From an uncultured Roseovarius sp. (lineage in GTDB: Bacteria; Pseudomonadota; Alphaproteobacteria; Rhodobacterales; Rhodobacteraceae), in assembly GCF_947259555.1 (NCBI RefSeq), contig NZ_CAMYMD010000066.1, forward strand, positions 48,679 through 112,678: a stretch of DNA of 64,000 bases, read 5' to 3'. Positions 1 through 10,688 of the stretch are shown one piece after another. The notes under the pieces were generated by a model, which was given only the letters and a program-made list of their open reading frames with translations, was not told the DNA's origin and made no database searches. The stretch's first letter is position 1. Each line of letters begins with the position of its first letter. The translations under genes and the position numbers were made by a program.

Positions 1-1255
1 GCTGATCGGGGCGCGAGGCGTTCTCGATCACGGTGACGGGCGTCGTGCGGTCGGCGCCGTGCATGATCAGGCGGCCTTGAATGAAACGGGCGGATTTCTT
101 GCCCATGTAGATCGCCGCGACCTCACCGGGACGGGCCAGCGTGCGCCAGTCGTGATCGGCAAAGCCTTTCATGTCATGGCCGGTGACAAACCGTACCGCG
201 CCATTGCGCCCGCGTTTGGTGAGGCTCTGACCGATGGCGGCGACCGAGGCGGAGGCGGCGGTGATGCCGGGCACAACGTGCCAATCGATACCGGCCTCAC
301 TGACGGCATCGATCTCCTCGTCCAACCGTCCGAAAACGGTCGGGTCTCCGCCCTTGAGCCGCACCACATGCGCGCCATTCCTGGCGTGTTCGACGATCAG
401 CGCATTGATATCGCTCTGCGACATGGAGGGGCCAAAGCCCTCTTTGCCCGCGTCAATCAGGATGGCTTCGCGCCGGGCAAGTTCGAGGATCTCGGAGGTG
501 ACAAGTCGGTCGTGAATGACGACGTCTGCGCCATCCAGTGCATTGCGCGCCTTGAGTGTCAGCAGCTCCGGGTCGCCCGGACCCGCGCCGACAAAGGCCA
601 CGCGACCTTGACGGACAACCGTATTTTCATGTTTTCTCAGAAGGCGTTGAAGCACGTCCTTGACGTGATCCTCGCCGCCTTGATCCAACGCGCGCGGCCC
701 GGTCTGAAAGTAGTAATCAGCCCAGAAGTCACGGCGACGACGGCCCATCGGCAGGACCACCACCGCCTTGCGAAACGCTTTACCAATACGAGCGAGCGCG
801 CCGAGTGTCACCGGCAGGCGTGCCTCGATCTCGGCCTTGATCGCCCGTGCGAGCACCGGGGCTGCCCCTTCCGTGCCAATGGCGACGGTGACCGGATCAC
901 GATCCACGATCGCGGGTGTGATGAACTGGCTGTCCGCAAGATTGTCGACGATATTGACCAGCGCACCATCGGCGCGCGCGATCTGCGATGTGCGGGCATC
1001 TTCGGTCTGATCTTCGTCGGCCGCATAGAAAAGCGTGGCGCAGAGGGTATCGCCCGGCACCATGGCACGGCGCACGAGGCGCAGGCGATTGTCGGCGGCC
1101 CAGCCTTCGATCTCGGGGGCCGGGGCCGTGGCGAACACGGTGAGATGCGCCTCGGTCTTGAGCAGCAGCCGGAGCTTGGCCAGAGCGGCGTCACCGCCGC
1201 CGGACAGGACGATGCGGCGGCCCTCGACGGCGAGAAAGATCGGAAAGTGCTTCAT
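1..1255 (-). CDS. cysG: Siroheme synthase CysG (3' end outside the window)
   Basis: Multifunctional siroheme synthase: SAM-dependent methylation of uroporphyrinogen III to precorrin-2, then NAD-dependent oxidation and iron insertion, giving the cofactor of sulfite/nitrite reductase. I translated the minus strand from ATG at 1255: an N-terminal precorrin-2 dehydrogenase/ferrochelatase part (MKHFPIFLAVEGRRIVLSGG), a central linker, and from about residue 220 the methyltransferase domain (VAFVGAGPGDPELLTLKA; GGDPTVFGR near residue 300; VVPGITAASA). About 418 residues are visible; roughly 50 C-terminal residues should lie beyond base 1. It is divergent from a Lrp-type regulator gene, 146 bp apart. 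In related genomes cysG heads a sulfate-assimilation operon, which would continue to the left of this window. Confidence 0.93.
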   Translation of the reverse strand, partial: MKHFPIFLAVEGRRIVLSGGGDAALAKLRLLLKTEAHLTVFATAPAPEIEGWAADNRLRLVRRAMVPGDTLCATLFYAADEDQTEDARTSQIARADGALVNIVDNLADSQFITPAIVDRDPVTVAIGTEGAAPVLARAIKAEIEARLPVTLGALARIGKAFRKAVVVLPMGRRRRDFWADYYFQTGPRALDQGGEDHVKDVLQRLLRKHENTVVRQGRVAFVGAGPGDPELLTLKARNALDGADVVIHDRLVTSEILELARREAILIDAGKEGFGPSMSQSDINALIVEHARNGAHVVRLKGGDPTVFGRLDEEIDAVSEAGIDWHVVPGITAASASVAAIGQSLTKRGRNGAVRFVTGHDMKGFADHDWRTLARPGEVAAIYMGKKSARFIQGRLIMHGADRTTPVTVIENASRPDQ

Positions 1256-1401
1256 TTGGCGTATCCCGGAGATCGGTTTGACTCTGACCCCAATATAGGA
1301 AATATTCCCGATACATGGCCATATGCCTGCATGAATAAGGAAGTTTGTTCCAATGCCTTCCAGCAAGAGGCGGGACGTTCCTGAAAAAGGGAAATACCGG
1401 A

Positions 1402-1863
1402 ATGACCGTTCGTCTCGATGATCTGGATCGGAAAATTCTTGTGCAGCTGCAAGAGGACGGGGGCCGGTCGCTTGATGATATCGCCCGCAATGTTGGCAGT
1501 TCCAAGACGCCCGTGTGGAACCGGATTCGCAAGATGCGCGAGGGGGGCGTGATCCGACAGCAGACGTATCTGCTCGATCCCGAGGCCTTGGGGTTCGAGG
1601 CGTGTTTCTTTGTGCTGATCCGAACATCAGAGCATGATGCCGGATGGCAGGCGCAGTTTTTGAAGGCCTTGAACGAGCGCCCCGAAGTTCAGGAGGCGCA
1701 TCGGCTGGCCGGGGACATTGATTATATTCTCAAGGTGCGCGTTGCCAACGCCCGTGCCTATGACGTATTTTATCAGGCGCTGATTTCAGAGGTGAAGGTG
1801 CATAACGTGACCGCGCTCTTGTCGATGGAAGAAATCAAGTCAACCACGATGCTTCCTATTTGA
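1402..1863 (+). CDS. Lrp/AsnC-family transcriptional regulator
   Basis: A 153-residue Lrp/AsnC regulator. The N-terminal winged helix-turn-helix begins LDDLDRKILVQLQEDGGRSL, followed by VGSSKTPVWNRIRKMREGGVI. The C-terminal effector (RAM) domain contains the family-typical VQEAHRLAGDIDYILKV and ends near SMEEIKSTTMLPI. The start at 1402 is preferred over an upstream in-frame ATG at 1345 because the family fold begins there and an AAAAAGGG stretch precedes it. It is divergent from cysG, which suggests regulation of siroheme/sulfur assimilation (inference). Its stop codon is only 2 bp from the stop of convergent tpiA, so there is no room for a separate terminator. Confidence 0.92.
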   Translation: MTVRLDDLDRKILVQLQEDGGRSLDDIARNVGSSKTPVWNRIRKMREGGVIRQQTYLLDPEALGFEACFFVLIRTSEHDAGWQAQFLKALNERPEVQEAHRLAGDIDYILKVRVANARAYDVFYQALISEVKVHNVTALLSMEEIKSTTMLPI

Positions 1864-1865
1864 TA

Positions 1866-2627
1866 TCAAGGAGTTGCGGCGCAATCCTCAAGTGCCTTGA
1901 CGATCGGCGAGAAATCCGCGGCCTTGAGGCTCGCGCCACCCACGAGCGCGCCATCCACATTGGAGGTGGCGAAAATTTCCATTGCATTCGAAGGCTTTAC
2001 AGAGCCACCGTAAAGCAGGCGGATGGTATCTGCGCGGTCCTCACCAAACCGATCCGCCAAACGGCGGCGGAGGAAGTCATGCACTTCGGCAATCTGCGCC
2101 GTGCTGGGTGTCAGCCCAGTGCCGATGGCCCAGATCGGCTCGTAGGCGATGACGGTGTTGGTGCCTGTCGCGCCGTCGGGGAGGGAGGCGTCAAGCTGAT
2201 CGGCAATAATGTCGAGCGTCTGCGCGGCTTCGCGTTGGGCGAGCGTCTCGCCCAGACAGACCACGGCCGTCAGGCCAGAGGCCCATGCGGCCTGTGTCTT
2301 GGCCGAGACCAGTGCGCTCGATTCATCATGGTCCTGACGTCGTTCGGAATGACCGAGAATGACCGCCCGTGCGCCCGCTTCGGCGAGCATGACAGCGGAA
2401 ATATCGCCGGTATGCGCTCCGGCTGCTGCGGCATGACAATCCTGCGCGCCTATCTCGAGAGGGCTGTCGGCGGTTAACGCGGCGGCCTGAACGATCAGCG
2501 TGGCAGGCGGGCAGATGAGCAGGTCAACACTCGGTGCGGGATGGTTTCTGGTGAGGATCTGCACCTCTGCAAGGCTCGCGTTGGTGCCGTTCATCTTCCA
2601 GTTGCCAGCGGCTAGCTTGCGTCTCAT
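1866..2627 (-). CDS. tpiA: Triosephosphate isomerase
   Basis: Cytosolic glycolytic/gluconeogenic enzyme interconverting dihydroxyacetone phosphate and glyceraldehyde 3-phosphate. The 253 residues match the usual length. Visible signatures are the substrate-binding Asn/Lys in AAGNWKMNG near the N-terminus, the electrophilic His in ILGHSERR, the catalytic Glu in [11 protein letters not shown] followed by the mobile loop, and the phosphate-binding LLYGGSVKP and GALVGGASL segments. The start is preceded by GAGGG. It stands alone on the minus strand, tail-to-tail with the Lrp-type gene. Confidence 0.97.
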   Translation of the reverse strand: MRRKLAAGNWKMNGTNASLAEVQILTRNHPAPSVDLLICPPATLIVQAAALTADSPLEIGAQDCHAAAAGAHTGDISAVMLAEAGARAVILGHSERRQDHDESSALVSAKTQAAWASGLTAVVCLGETLAQREAAQTLDIIADQLDASLPDGATGTNTVIAYEPIWAIGTGLTPSTAQIAEVHDFLRRRLADRFGEDRADTIRLLYGGSVKPSNAMEIFATSNVDGALVGGASLKAADFSPIVKALEDCAATP

Positions 2628-2681
2628 GCGCCCTCAGTCCTCATATATTTCTATTTAAAACAGGAAACTAGAGGATGAAGC

Positions 2682-3032
2682 TTACATATTCTCAAACTTG
2701 ATCGACTCGCCGCAACCGCAGGCTTCGGTGACGTTGGGATTGTTGAAAACAAAGCCCGATTCAAGCAGCGAGGTCTGATAGTCGATCTCGGTCCCAAACA
2801 GGAACATCTGCGCCATGGGCGCGATCATGACGCGGGCGCCATCCTGTTCGACCACCTCGTCATTGGGATCAACTTCGCTGACATATTCCATGGTATATTC
2901 CATACCGGCGCAGCCACCCTTTTTCACGCCGATGCGGAGCCCCTGATGGCTGTCGCGCCCCATCAGTTTTGCGATCTGTGTCGCCGCTGCGGGGGTCATG
3001 GATATGGCCTGTTTTCCGGGAATTCCAAACAT
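2682..3032 (-). CDS. sufA: HesB/IscA/SufA-type iron-sulfur cluster assembly protein
   Basis: A-type Fe-S carrier of 116 residues. The three conserved cysteines are visible: one in KKGGCAGMEY and two in the C-terminal EACGCGESI. The start at 3032 (MFGIPGKQAISMTPAA) has AAGGAG 6 nt upstream, so I prefer it to a longer reading from 3095. It lies downstream of glpQ and sufT on the same strand. sufT and this gene would normally be neighbours at the end of a suf cluster, so glpQ looks inserted between them (inference). The symbol sufA is by family; iscA or erpA subtype cannot be excluded. Confidence 0.9.
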   Translation of the reverse strand: MFGIPGKQAISMTPAAATQIAKLMGRDSHQGLRIGVKKGGCAGMEYTMEYVSEVDPNDEVVEQDGARVMIAPMAQMFLFGTEIDYQTSLLESGFVFNNPNVTEACGCGESIKFENM

Positions 3033-3091
3033 GTGGGTCTCCTTGCATTCCTCTTCAAAATAGGGGTTTGCAAGGCTGACCTCAAGGGGGA

Positions 3092-3123
3092 GCATGGCGG
3101 CTGCCCGCGGGCAGCCGCCATGC
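3092..3123 (-). terminator. 32-bp perfect palindrome between glpQ and sufA-like gene
   Basis: Bases 3092-3123 form a perfect inverted repeat with 16-base arms (GCATGGCGGCTGCCCG and its complement). It lies 15 bp after the glpQ stop and 59 bp before the next gene. A very stable hairpin is expected, but there is no clean U-run on either strand. It may be a terminator or mRNA 3'-end stabiliser for glpQ. Confidence 0.55.
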
Positions 3124-3137
3124 GTGACTATATGAGC

Positions 3138-4379
3138 TCAGAGGCCCATACAATTGGCATAAAAGGTCGTTGTGGCGGGCCAGTCCGAAAACACGCCTTC
3201 GACGCCCACATCCTGTGCCAGAACATCGAGGATCTCGAAATAGTCGCCGTCCGAGTCAATCGCCTCGGCCACGGATTGAAAGTACCAGCCGCCGCCATTG
3301 TGGAGCGGGCCGGACCGTTCCAGCGTCCAGGTTATGATTCCGAGGCCCGCCGCCTTTGCCTCGGTTGCATAAACAGACGGCACCATTTCATTCGCGTCAT
3401 CCAGCGTCACCAGCATCCACATCGGCGGCGCGATATAGTTGACAGCCATCTCCTTGAGCTCGGCCATTGTCGGCTTGAAGGTGGCGGCATCCATCGGGTC
3501 GATCAGACCCTCATCGTCGTCTGACGCTTCGTAGCGATCATCGAGGTAAACCGCCTGTTTGCCGAACTCCGGTTCGTTCGCGATCCAGTACTTGACGTCA
3601 TCAAGGTTGAAGCTTTGAAGCCAGACGCGTGACGGATCAATTCCGGCCTCCGTGTAGTCATCGACCAGCATTTGCGCGTAATCAGCCTGGCTTAGCCCGT
3701 CAAATGGCATCTCGACCGAGGGCGCCTTGAGTTCAGGGGTGAAATCCGCGCCAAGCCGGTCGAACAGCGTGATCGATTCAGCGTGCGTCAGCAGGGTTGC
3801 CCCATGCGCGTAGAGATCGGTACGCCAGCCGGCCGTGCCGTCAAGATAGGCTTCGGGCGTTGTGGCGGAGCGATCGGCGGCGTCCATCTTGGGGGCAAGC
3901 GTCCTGAATTCCGCAAGCGTGAGATCCGAAGCGCGGCATTCGGCCTGCGCTTCGGTATCGCCCGTGGCCGGGCTGAACGGCGTGGTGCATTGCTCTGCCA
4001 GATCGGTCACGAGGATGTTGGTCGTCGTGTGCAGATCGTTTTGCGCGTGACGGCACACCAGCTGTTTGTCGGCGGTAAAGGTCACGTCGCATTCGAGAAT
4101 TCCGGCACCCATCGCGGCAGCGGCGCGATGGGACTCGGCGGTGTGCTCGGGAAACATCAGCGGGGCGCCCCGATGCCCGATGGAAAAGGCACTGCGCTGC
4201 GGTGTTGCGGCCAGACAGGATTGCAGTTTCTGCTTGAGTGCGCCGTCCTGCATCCGCGACACGAGATAGGCAGGGCGCACCCCGTATGTGAGCCCTGATT
4301 CGTAATCTGACTGTGTGTCAGATGCGGCTACAGGGCCAGCAACCAGCGCACAGCACAGGGAAATAGCGACATTTTTCAT
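3138..4379 (-). CDS. glpQ: Secreted glycerophosphodiester phosphodiesterase
   Basis: Hydrolyses glycerophosphodiesters to glycerol 3-phosphate and an alcohol. The 413-residue product starts with a signal peptide ([22 protein letters not shown]), so it is periplasmic or exported. The GDPD TIM-barrel signature is present: [18 protein letters not shown], then [22 protein letters not shown] with the catalytic His/Glu/Asp set, and later DFTPELKAP. The C-terminus, [19 protein letters not shown], resembles periplasmic GlpQ-type enzymes. Upstream are an exact TATAAT and a Pho-box-like element, and the ribosome-binding site lies in the loop of a hairpin. Together these suggest phosphate-starvation control (inference). 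Confidence 0.92.
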   Translation of the reverse strand: MKNVAISLCCALVAGPVAASDTQSDYESGLTYGVRPAYLVSRMQDGALKQKLQSCLAATPQRSAFSIGHRGAPLMFPEHTAESHRAAAAMGAGILECDVTFTADKQLVCRHAQNDLHTTTNILVTDLAEQCTTPFSPATGDTEAQAECRASDLTLAEFRTLAPKMDAADRSATTPEAYLDGTAGWRTDLYAHGATLLTHAESITLFDRLGADFTPELKAPSVEMPFDGLSQADYAQMLVDDYTEAGIDPSRVWLQSFNLDDVKYWIANEPEFGKQAVYLDDRYEASDDDEGLIDPMDAATFKPTMAELKEMAVNYIAPPMWMLVTLDDANEMVPSVYATEAKAAGLGIITWTLERSGPLHNGGGWYFQSVAEAIDSDGDYFEILDVLAQDVGVEGVFSDWPATTTFYANCMGL

Positions 4380-4407
4380 CGGAGGTCTCCTTCTTTTGAC
4401 CTCCGAT
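4378..4407 (-). promoter_or_regulatory. Hairpin enclosing the glpQ ribosome-binding site and start codon
   Basis: On the minus strand a perfect 10-bp stem (ATCGGAGGTC ... GACCTCCGAT) encloses a 10-base loop, AAAAGAAGGA. The Shine-Dalgarno AAGGAG spans loop and stem, and the last stem bases AT are the first two of the ATG. Translation could be modulated by this fold. Confidence 0.5.
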
Positions 4408-4441
4408 TATATCAGATTTTGGGGTAACGGGCGTGTGACGT
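4406..4441 (-). promoter_or_regulatory. Putative PhoB-dependent promoter of glpQ
   Basis: Reading the minus strand, ACGTCAC-ACGC-CCGTTAC (4441 to 4424) is followed 12 nt later by a perfect -10 TATAAT (4411 to 4406), with no good -35. The box shares GTCA-N7-GTTAC with the element before pstS and has the Pho-box layout of two 7-mers four bases apart. The TATAAT abuts the start-codon hairpin, so the 5' leader would be short. Confidence 0.55.
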
Positions 4442-4473
4442 GCTCTTGAAGATTGTGTGATCGCACCGCGCGG

Positions 4474-4836
4474 TCACATGAACCCAAGTTCCAGACGCGC
4501 CTCGTCGGACATCATGTCCATGCCCCAGGGGGGCTCCCATACGAGGTGAACATCGACCTGTTTGACCCCGGCCAGCGGTTCGATCGCCTCTGCGACCCAA
4601 CCGGGCATTTCACCCGCGACCGGACAGCCCGGCGCGGTCAGGGTCATGGTGACGTTGATGGCATTTTCGCCATCAATATCAACCGTGTAAATCAGGCCAA
4701 GGTCATAGATATTGACCGGTATTTCGGGGTCATAAACACCACGGCATGCCTCGACCACCTGATCGTAGAGCGGGTGATCGGTGCTGGAGGGCGCGATGAG
4801 CGGGGCCCCTTCGAGCGGCTCGGATGAGTTCATCAT
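4474..4836 (-). CDS. sufT: SufT/MIP18-family (DUF59) Fe-S assembly protein
   Basis: A 120-residue protein of the DUF59/MIP18 family, assigned to Fe-S cluster maturation of client proteins. The family core is visible: GVYDPEIPVNIYDLGLIYTV, then TMTLTAPGCPVAGEMPGWV with its conserved Cys, then VKQVDVHLVWEPPWGMDMMS. In suf operons this gene usually ends the cluster near an A-type carrier; here the carrier (sufA-like) lies downstream, separated by glpQ. An in-frame Met one residue downstream is an equally good start. Confidence 0.88.
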   Translation of the reverse strand: MMNSSEPLEGAPLIAPSSTDHPLYDQVVEACRGVYDPEIPVNIYDLGLIYTVDIDGENAINVTMTLTAPGCPVAGEMPGWVAEAIEPLAGVKQVDVHLVWEPPWGMDMMSDEARLELGFM

Positions 4837-4921
4837 GGGTTGGTCCTGCGGTTATCCTGACTAAACATATAAGTTTTATGAGCGCTCGCGTCCAGAGGGG
4901 GCGGTTGCATGCGACCCGGGT

Positions 4922-6340
4922 CTAGCCGTCGGACTTTCCGCCGGTCTTGCGGCGCCGGATGGGCGCGGGCCGCACCCGCGCCTCGATCATGTCGTAAAGC
5001 GCGCCGGTGATGTTCTTGCCGGTGGAACCCTCGATGCCCTCGAAGCCGGGTGAGGAATTCACCTCGAGCACCTTGGGCCCGGTCTCGGAGCGCAGGAGAT
5101 CCACACCCGCCATGTTCAGGTCGAACACCTTGGCGGCGCGAATGGCGGTGTCGCGCTCGGTCTTGGTGATGCGCACCGATTTGGCCGAGCCGCCGCGATG
5201 CAGGTTGGAGCGGAAATCGCCATCCGCGCCGGTGCGCTTCATCGAGGCCACGACCTTGCTGCCGATCACGAGACAGCGGATGTCCTCGCCCGCCGCTTCC
5301 TTGACGAAATCCTGCACGAGAAAGTTGGCCTTGAGGCCGCGAAACGCGTCGATCACTGATTCGGCGGCCTTTTTGGTTTCGGCGAGCACCACGCCCTTGC
5401 CTTGCGTCGATTCGAGCAGCTTGACGATCAGCGGGGCGGTGCCGACGAGGCCGATCAGGTTGCCGGTATCCTTGGGTGAGGCGGCAAAGGCGGTGTTGGG
5501 CATGCCGACCTGCGCGCGCGCCATGAGCTGATGCGCATAGAGCTTGTCGCGGCTGGCGATGATCCCGGCGGAGGTGTTGGCGCAGAAGGTGCCGATGGTC
5601 TCGAACTGGCGGATCACGGCGGCGCCATAGGCAGTGACCGAGGCGCCGATGCGCGGGATCACGGCGTCGTAGCGGGGCAGGCGCTTGCCGTCGTAATGCA
5701 CCTCCGGGGCAAGCGCATTGATCGCCATGTAGCAGCGGGTGGTGTCGATCACCTCGACGGTGTGGCCGCGGCTCTCGCCTTCCTCGACCAGACGGCGGGT
5801 GGAGTAGTTGTTCTCGCGGCTGAGCACGGCGATGCGGAGCGCGCGCTTGGGCTGCACGGCGCGCATCTTGGACGTGTGATAGACGTCATAGCTGAGTTCC
5901 GGCTGCAAGAAGCGGTCGGTGGCGACGATGGAAATGTGATCCTTGAGCGCCTGCCGGCCGAGCAGCATGCGGCTGGTCATGGTGGAGCGGTTGGTCAGGG
6001 TGATCTCGATCGGCCAGCTGTCGCCGTTGACCGAAAGCGTGCTCTGGATCACGTAGCGCAATTCGCGTTCGCCGTTGGAGGACGCCACCTCGCGCCGGTC
6101 CAGAATGGGGGCCGAGCAGGGGATCACCAGATCGTCGCGCCCGGGAATGGGGTGCACGGTAAAGCGCACCTTGGGCTTTGCGGAGGGGCCGAATGTTTCG
6201 ATATCGAAGGCATGTAGCGCGGAGGTACGCGCGCCGGTATCCACCTTGGCCCGAAGTGCGGGCACGCCGATATCAGGCAGCGATATCCATTCCTCCCAGC
6301 CAAATTGCAGGGGCTGGGGCGTGTCTGGCGTATCGCTCAT
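4922..6340 (-). CDS. rimK: RimB-RimK fusion: retropepsin-like domain joined to an ATP-grasp glutamate ligase
   Basis: 472 residues carrying two normally separate functions. Residues about 10-150 form a RimB/RloA-type (ATP-dependent zinc protease family) aspartyl-protease-like domain: [20 protein letters not shown] with the [12 protein letters not shown] signature, then [18 protein letters not shown]. Residues about 165-460 form a RimK-type ATP-grasp ligase ([50 protein letters not shown] stretch; [18 protein letters not shown]). RimK adds glutamates to the C-terminus of ribosomal protein S6, and RimB modulates it. The start has AAGGAG 8 nt upstream. The target here is unproven; rpsF is not nearby. 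Confidence 0.88.
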   Translation of the reverse strand: MSDTPDTPQPLQFGWEEWISLPDIGVPALRAKVDTGARTSALHAFDIETFGPSAKPKVRFTVHPIPGRDDLVIPCSAPILDRREVASSNGERELRYVIQSTLSVNGDSWPIEITLTNRSTMTSRMLLGRQALKDHISIVATDRFLQPELSYDVYHTSKMRAVQPKRALRIAVLSRENNYSTRRLVEEGESRGHTVEVIDTTRCYMAINALAPEVHYDGKRLPRYDAVIPRIGASVTAYGAAVIRQFETIGTFCANTSAGIIASRDKLYAHQLMARAQVGMPNTAFAASPKDTGNLIGLVGTAPLIVKLLESTQGKGVVLAETKKAAESVIDAFRGLKANFLVQDFVKEAAGEDIRCLVIGSKVVASMKRTGADGDFRSNLHRGGSAKSVRITKTERDTAIRAAKVFDLNMAGVDLLRSETGPKVLEVNSSPGFEGIEGSTGKNITGALYDMIEARVRPAPIRRRKTGGKSDG

Positions 6341-6407
6341 GGTCTCTGGCTCCTTGTCACGGGCGCGGATTCGTCGGATACGGACCCTTCTGCGCTATGG
6401 GGCTAAC

Positions 6408-7538
6408 ATGACAGCATTATTCAACTACAAACTCAAGGCAACCGACGGTTTGGCCCGGACCGGCGCAATCGAGACACCGCGCGGCGAGATCCGGACGCCG
6501 GCTTTCATGCCGGTGGGCACGGCGGCGACGGTCAAAGCGATGATGCCCGAGAGCGTGGCGGCGACGGGGGCGGATATCCTCTTGGGCAACACCTACCACC
6601 TGATGTTGCGTCCCGGGGCGGAGCGGGTGGCGCGGCTCGGTGGTCTGCACCGCTTCATGAATTGGAAGAAGCCCATCCTGACAGATTCGGGCGGCTTTCA
6701 GGTGATGAGCCTTGCCGGGCTGCGCAAGCTCACTGAGGAGGGGGTGACGTTCAAGAGCCACATTGATGGCTCCAAGCATGAGTTGACGCCGGAGCGGTCG
6801 ATGGAGATCCAGCGCTTGCTTGGTTCGGATATCGTGATGTGTTTCGACGAGTGCCCGGCGCTGCCCGCAAGTGACAAGGCTGTGGCCGAGAGCATGCGGC
6901 TCAGCATGCGGTGGGCGGCGCGGTCGAAAGAGGCGTTCGGGGATCGGCCCGGCCATGCGCTTTTCGGGATAATGCAGGGCGGTGTCACGCCCGAATTGCG
7001 CGAAGAGAGCGCCGCAGCGCTGACCGAGATCGGGTTTGACGGCTACGCGGTGGGCGGTCTGGCCGTAGGCGAGGGGCAAGAGGCGATGTTCGGCGTGCTG
7101 GATTATGCGCCGGGGTTTCTGCCCGAGGACAAGCCGCGCTACCTTATGGGGGTGGGTAAGCCCGACGATATCGTGGGGGCCGTGAAGCGCGGCATCGACA
7201 TGATGGATTGCGTGTTGCCCTCGCGCTCGGGGCGCACCGGGCAGGCCTGGACGCGGCGCGGACAGGTCAATATCAAGAACGCGCGGCATCAGGACGATCC
7301 GAGGCCGCTGGACGAGGCCTGTGGCTGTCCGGCGTGTCGCAATTACAGCCGCGCCTATCTGCATCATGTGTTCCGCAGTCAGGAGATGATCTCGGGGATG
7401 CTGCTGACATGGCACAACCTGCATTATTTTCAGGAGATCATGGCTGGCATGCGTGAGGCGATTGCGGAGAAGCGTTTTGCCGCGTGGGAGGCCGAGTTCC
7501 ATGCGCTGCGGGCCGAGGGGGATATCGAGCCGGTGTGA
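6408..7538 (+). CDS. tgt: tRNA-guanine transglycosylase (queuosine biosynthesis)
   Basis: Exchanges G34 of GUN-anticodon tRNAs for preQ1. The product has 376 residues, the usual length. Signatures: [20 protein letters not shown] near residue 20, the catalytic Asp region [30 protein letters not shown], the second Asp in [16 protein letters not shown], and the zinc site [18 protein letters not shown]. The ATG at 6408 starts the conserved fold; a much longer in-frame reading from 6075 overlaps the divergent rimK gene and is rejected. Confidence 0.97.
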   Translation: MTALFNYKLKATDGLARTGAIETPRGEIRTPAFMPVGTAATVKAMMPESVAATGADILLGNTYHLMLRPGAERVARLGGLHRFMNWKKPILTDSGGFQVMSLAGLRKLTEEGVTFKSHIDGSKHELTPERSMEIQRLLGSDIVMCFDECPALPASDKAVAESMRLSMRWAARSKEAFGDRPGHALFGIMQGGVTPELREESAAALTEIGFDGYAVGGLAVGEGQEAMFGVLDYAPGFLPEDKPRYLMGVGKPDDIVGAVKRGIDMMDCVLPSRSGRTGQAWTRRGQVNIKNARHQDDPRPLDEACGCPACRNYSRAYLHHVFRSQEMISGMLLTWHNLHYFQEIMAGMREAIAEKRFAAWEAEFHALRAEGDIEPV

Positions 7539-7584
7539 GTTGAGGGCGAGGCGGGCGTGTCTGGCCTTGATCTGCCGTTGGAAT

Positions 7585-7770
7585 GAGCCGCGCATCGGCG
7601 GGCCGCGGTGCGGCGACCCAACGTTGGTTTGGTTAGACTTTATGCCAGCCAAAACCGTAAAACATCCGAGCGTAGAGCAGGTTGCAGCCAAATCGCCGTG
7701 CCGGGGTGCGGCGTCATGCCGGAGGCATGCCTATGGCATGACGATGCGCGGCGGGCTTCGCCCTTGAGTC
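7585..7770 (+). repeat. Dispersed intergenic repeat, copy A
   Basis: The 558-bp spacer 7539-8096 holds no gene. Its first part matches 23115-23290 closely (shared runs such as GAGCCGCGCATCG, GGGCCGCGGTGCGGCGA and CCAAATCGCCGTGCCG). It also shares a hairpin core with 45221-45250 and 61320-61349: GTCATGCC at 7713-7720 pairs with GGCATGAC at 7735-7742 around a nested GCC-GGA-GGC. It lies directly 3' of tgt. Confidence 0.75.
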
Positions 7771-7987
7771 CGCGCAGGTGCTCCCATCTTAAGTCCACTT
7801 CCGGCCAATCATAAACCGAACCTGCGCCCGATTTTCCTTGCCTGACCGCCCGGGACGTTCTGCCATCAGACCGGTGGGTGCCGTGGCGGGTGTGTTCCAG
7901 CGAGGCGGGCGCGGTTCGATTGTCTTGAACGCGCCCCATTGCGCCCTTGTGCCCGGAGCGACAGCGGGGCATTCTGCGCGTTGTCTG

Positions 7988-8015
7988 TTGAAAGAGGGGC
8001 CGGTCTGCCCCAAGT
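7988..8015 (+). promoter_or_regulatory. Putative RpoH (sigma-32) heat-shock promoter of lon
   Basis: TTGAAA (7988-7993), a 14-base spacer and CCCCAAGT (8008-8015) resemble the sigma-32 consensus CTTGAAA-N11-16-CCCCATNT. It lies 82 bp upstream of the lon start, and lon is a classical heat-shock gene. Confidence 0.5.
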
Positions 8016-8096
8016 AAGACCTAAGCGAAACGGAGAGGGCCGGGGCTGCCGCGAAGCCGGGGCCGGTGCCTTCTTGCCAAGAACAGGAAAACGAGC

Positions 8097-10514
<2,418 letters not shown>

Positions 10515-10525
10515 GGACGTTGAAA

Positions 10526-10555
10526 ATGCCCCGGATGACCTCCGGGGCATTTTTT
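10526..10555 (+). terminator. Rho-independent terminator of lon
   Basis: ATGCCCCGGA, a 5-base loop and TCCGGGGCAT followed by TTTTT, 12 bp after the lon stop codon: a textbook intrinsic terminator. Confidence 0.88.
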
Positions 10556-10640
10556 AAGCGATGAGATCCTCGCTGACATGAAAGGCCGGATACCCCGGGT
10601 CTGACGTCGGAACACGGTGTTGCCACGGGCCAAACAGAAA

Positions 10641-10668
10641 CCGGCCCCGCGGTCGTGCGGGGCCGGTC
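10641..10668 (-). terminator. Terminator-like hairpin of the RTX phosphatase gene
   Basis: ACCGGCCCCGC and GCGGGGCCGGT form an 11-bp GC-rich stem 21 bp after the stop of the minus-strand RTX gene. On the minus strand it is followed by TTCTGTTT, an imperfect U-rich tract; on the plus strand by CATTTTGTCTTT. Confidence 0.6.
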
Positions 10669-10688
10669 ATTTTGTCTTTGTGCAAGGC

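Noticed and set aside
59..1384. 441-codon plus-strand frame over cysG
   Set aside because: It is a coding shadow; the minus-strand translation gives a complete siroheme synthase signature.
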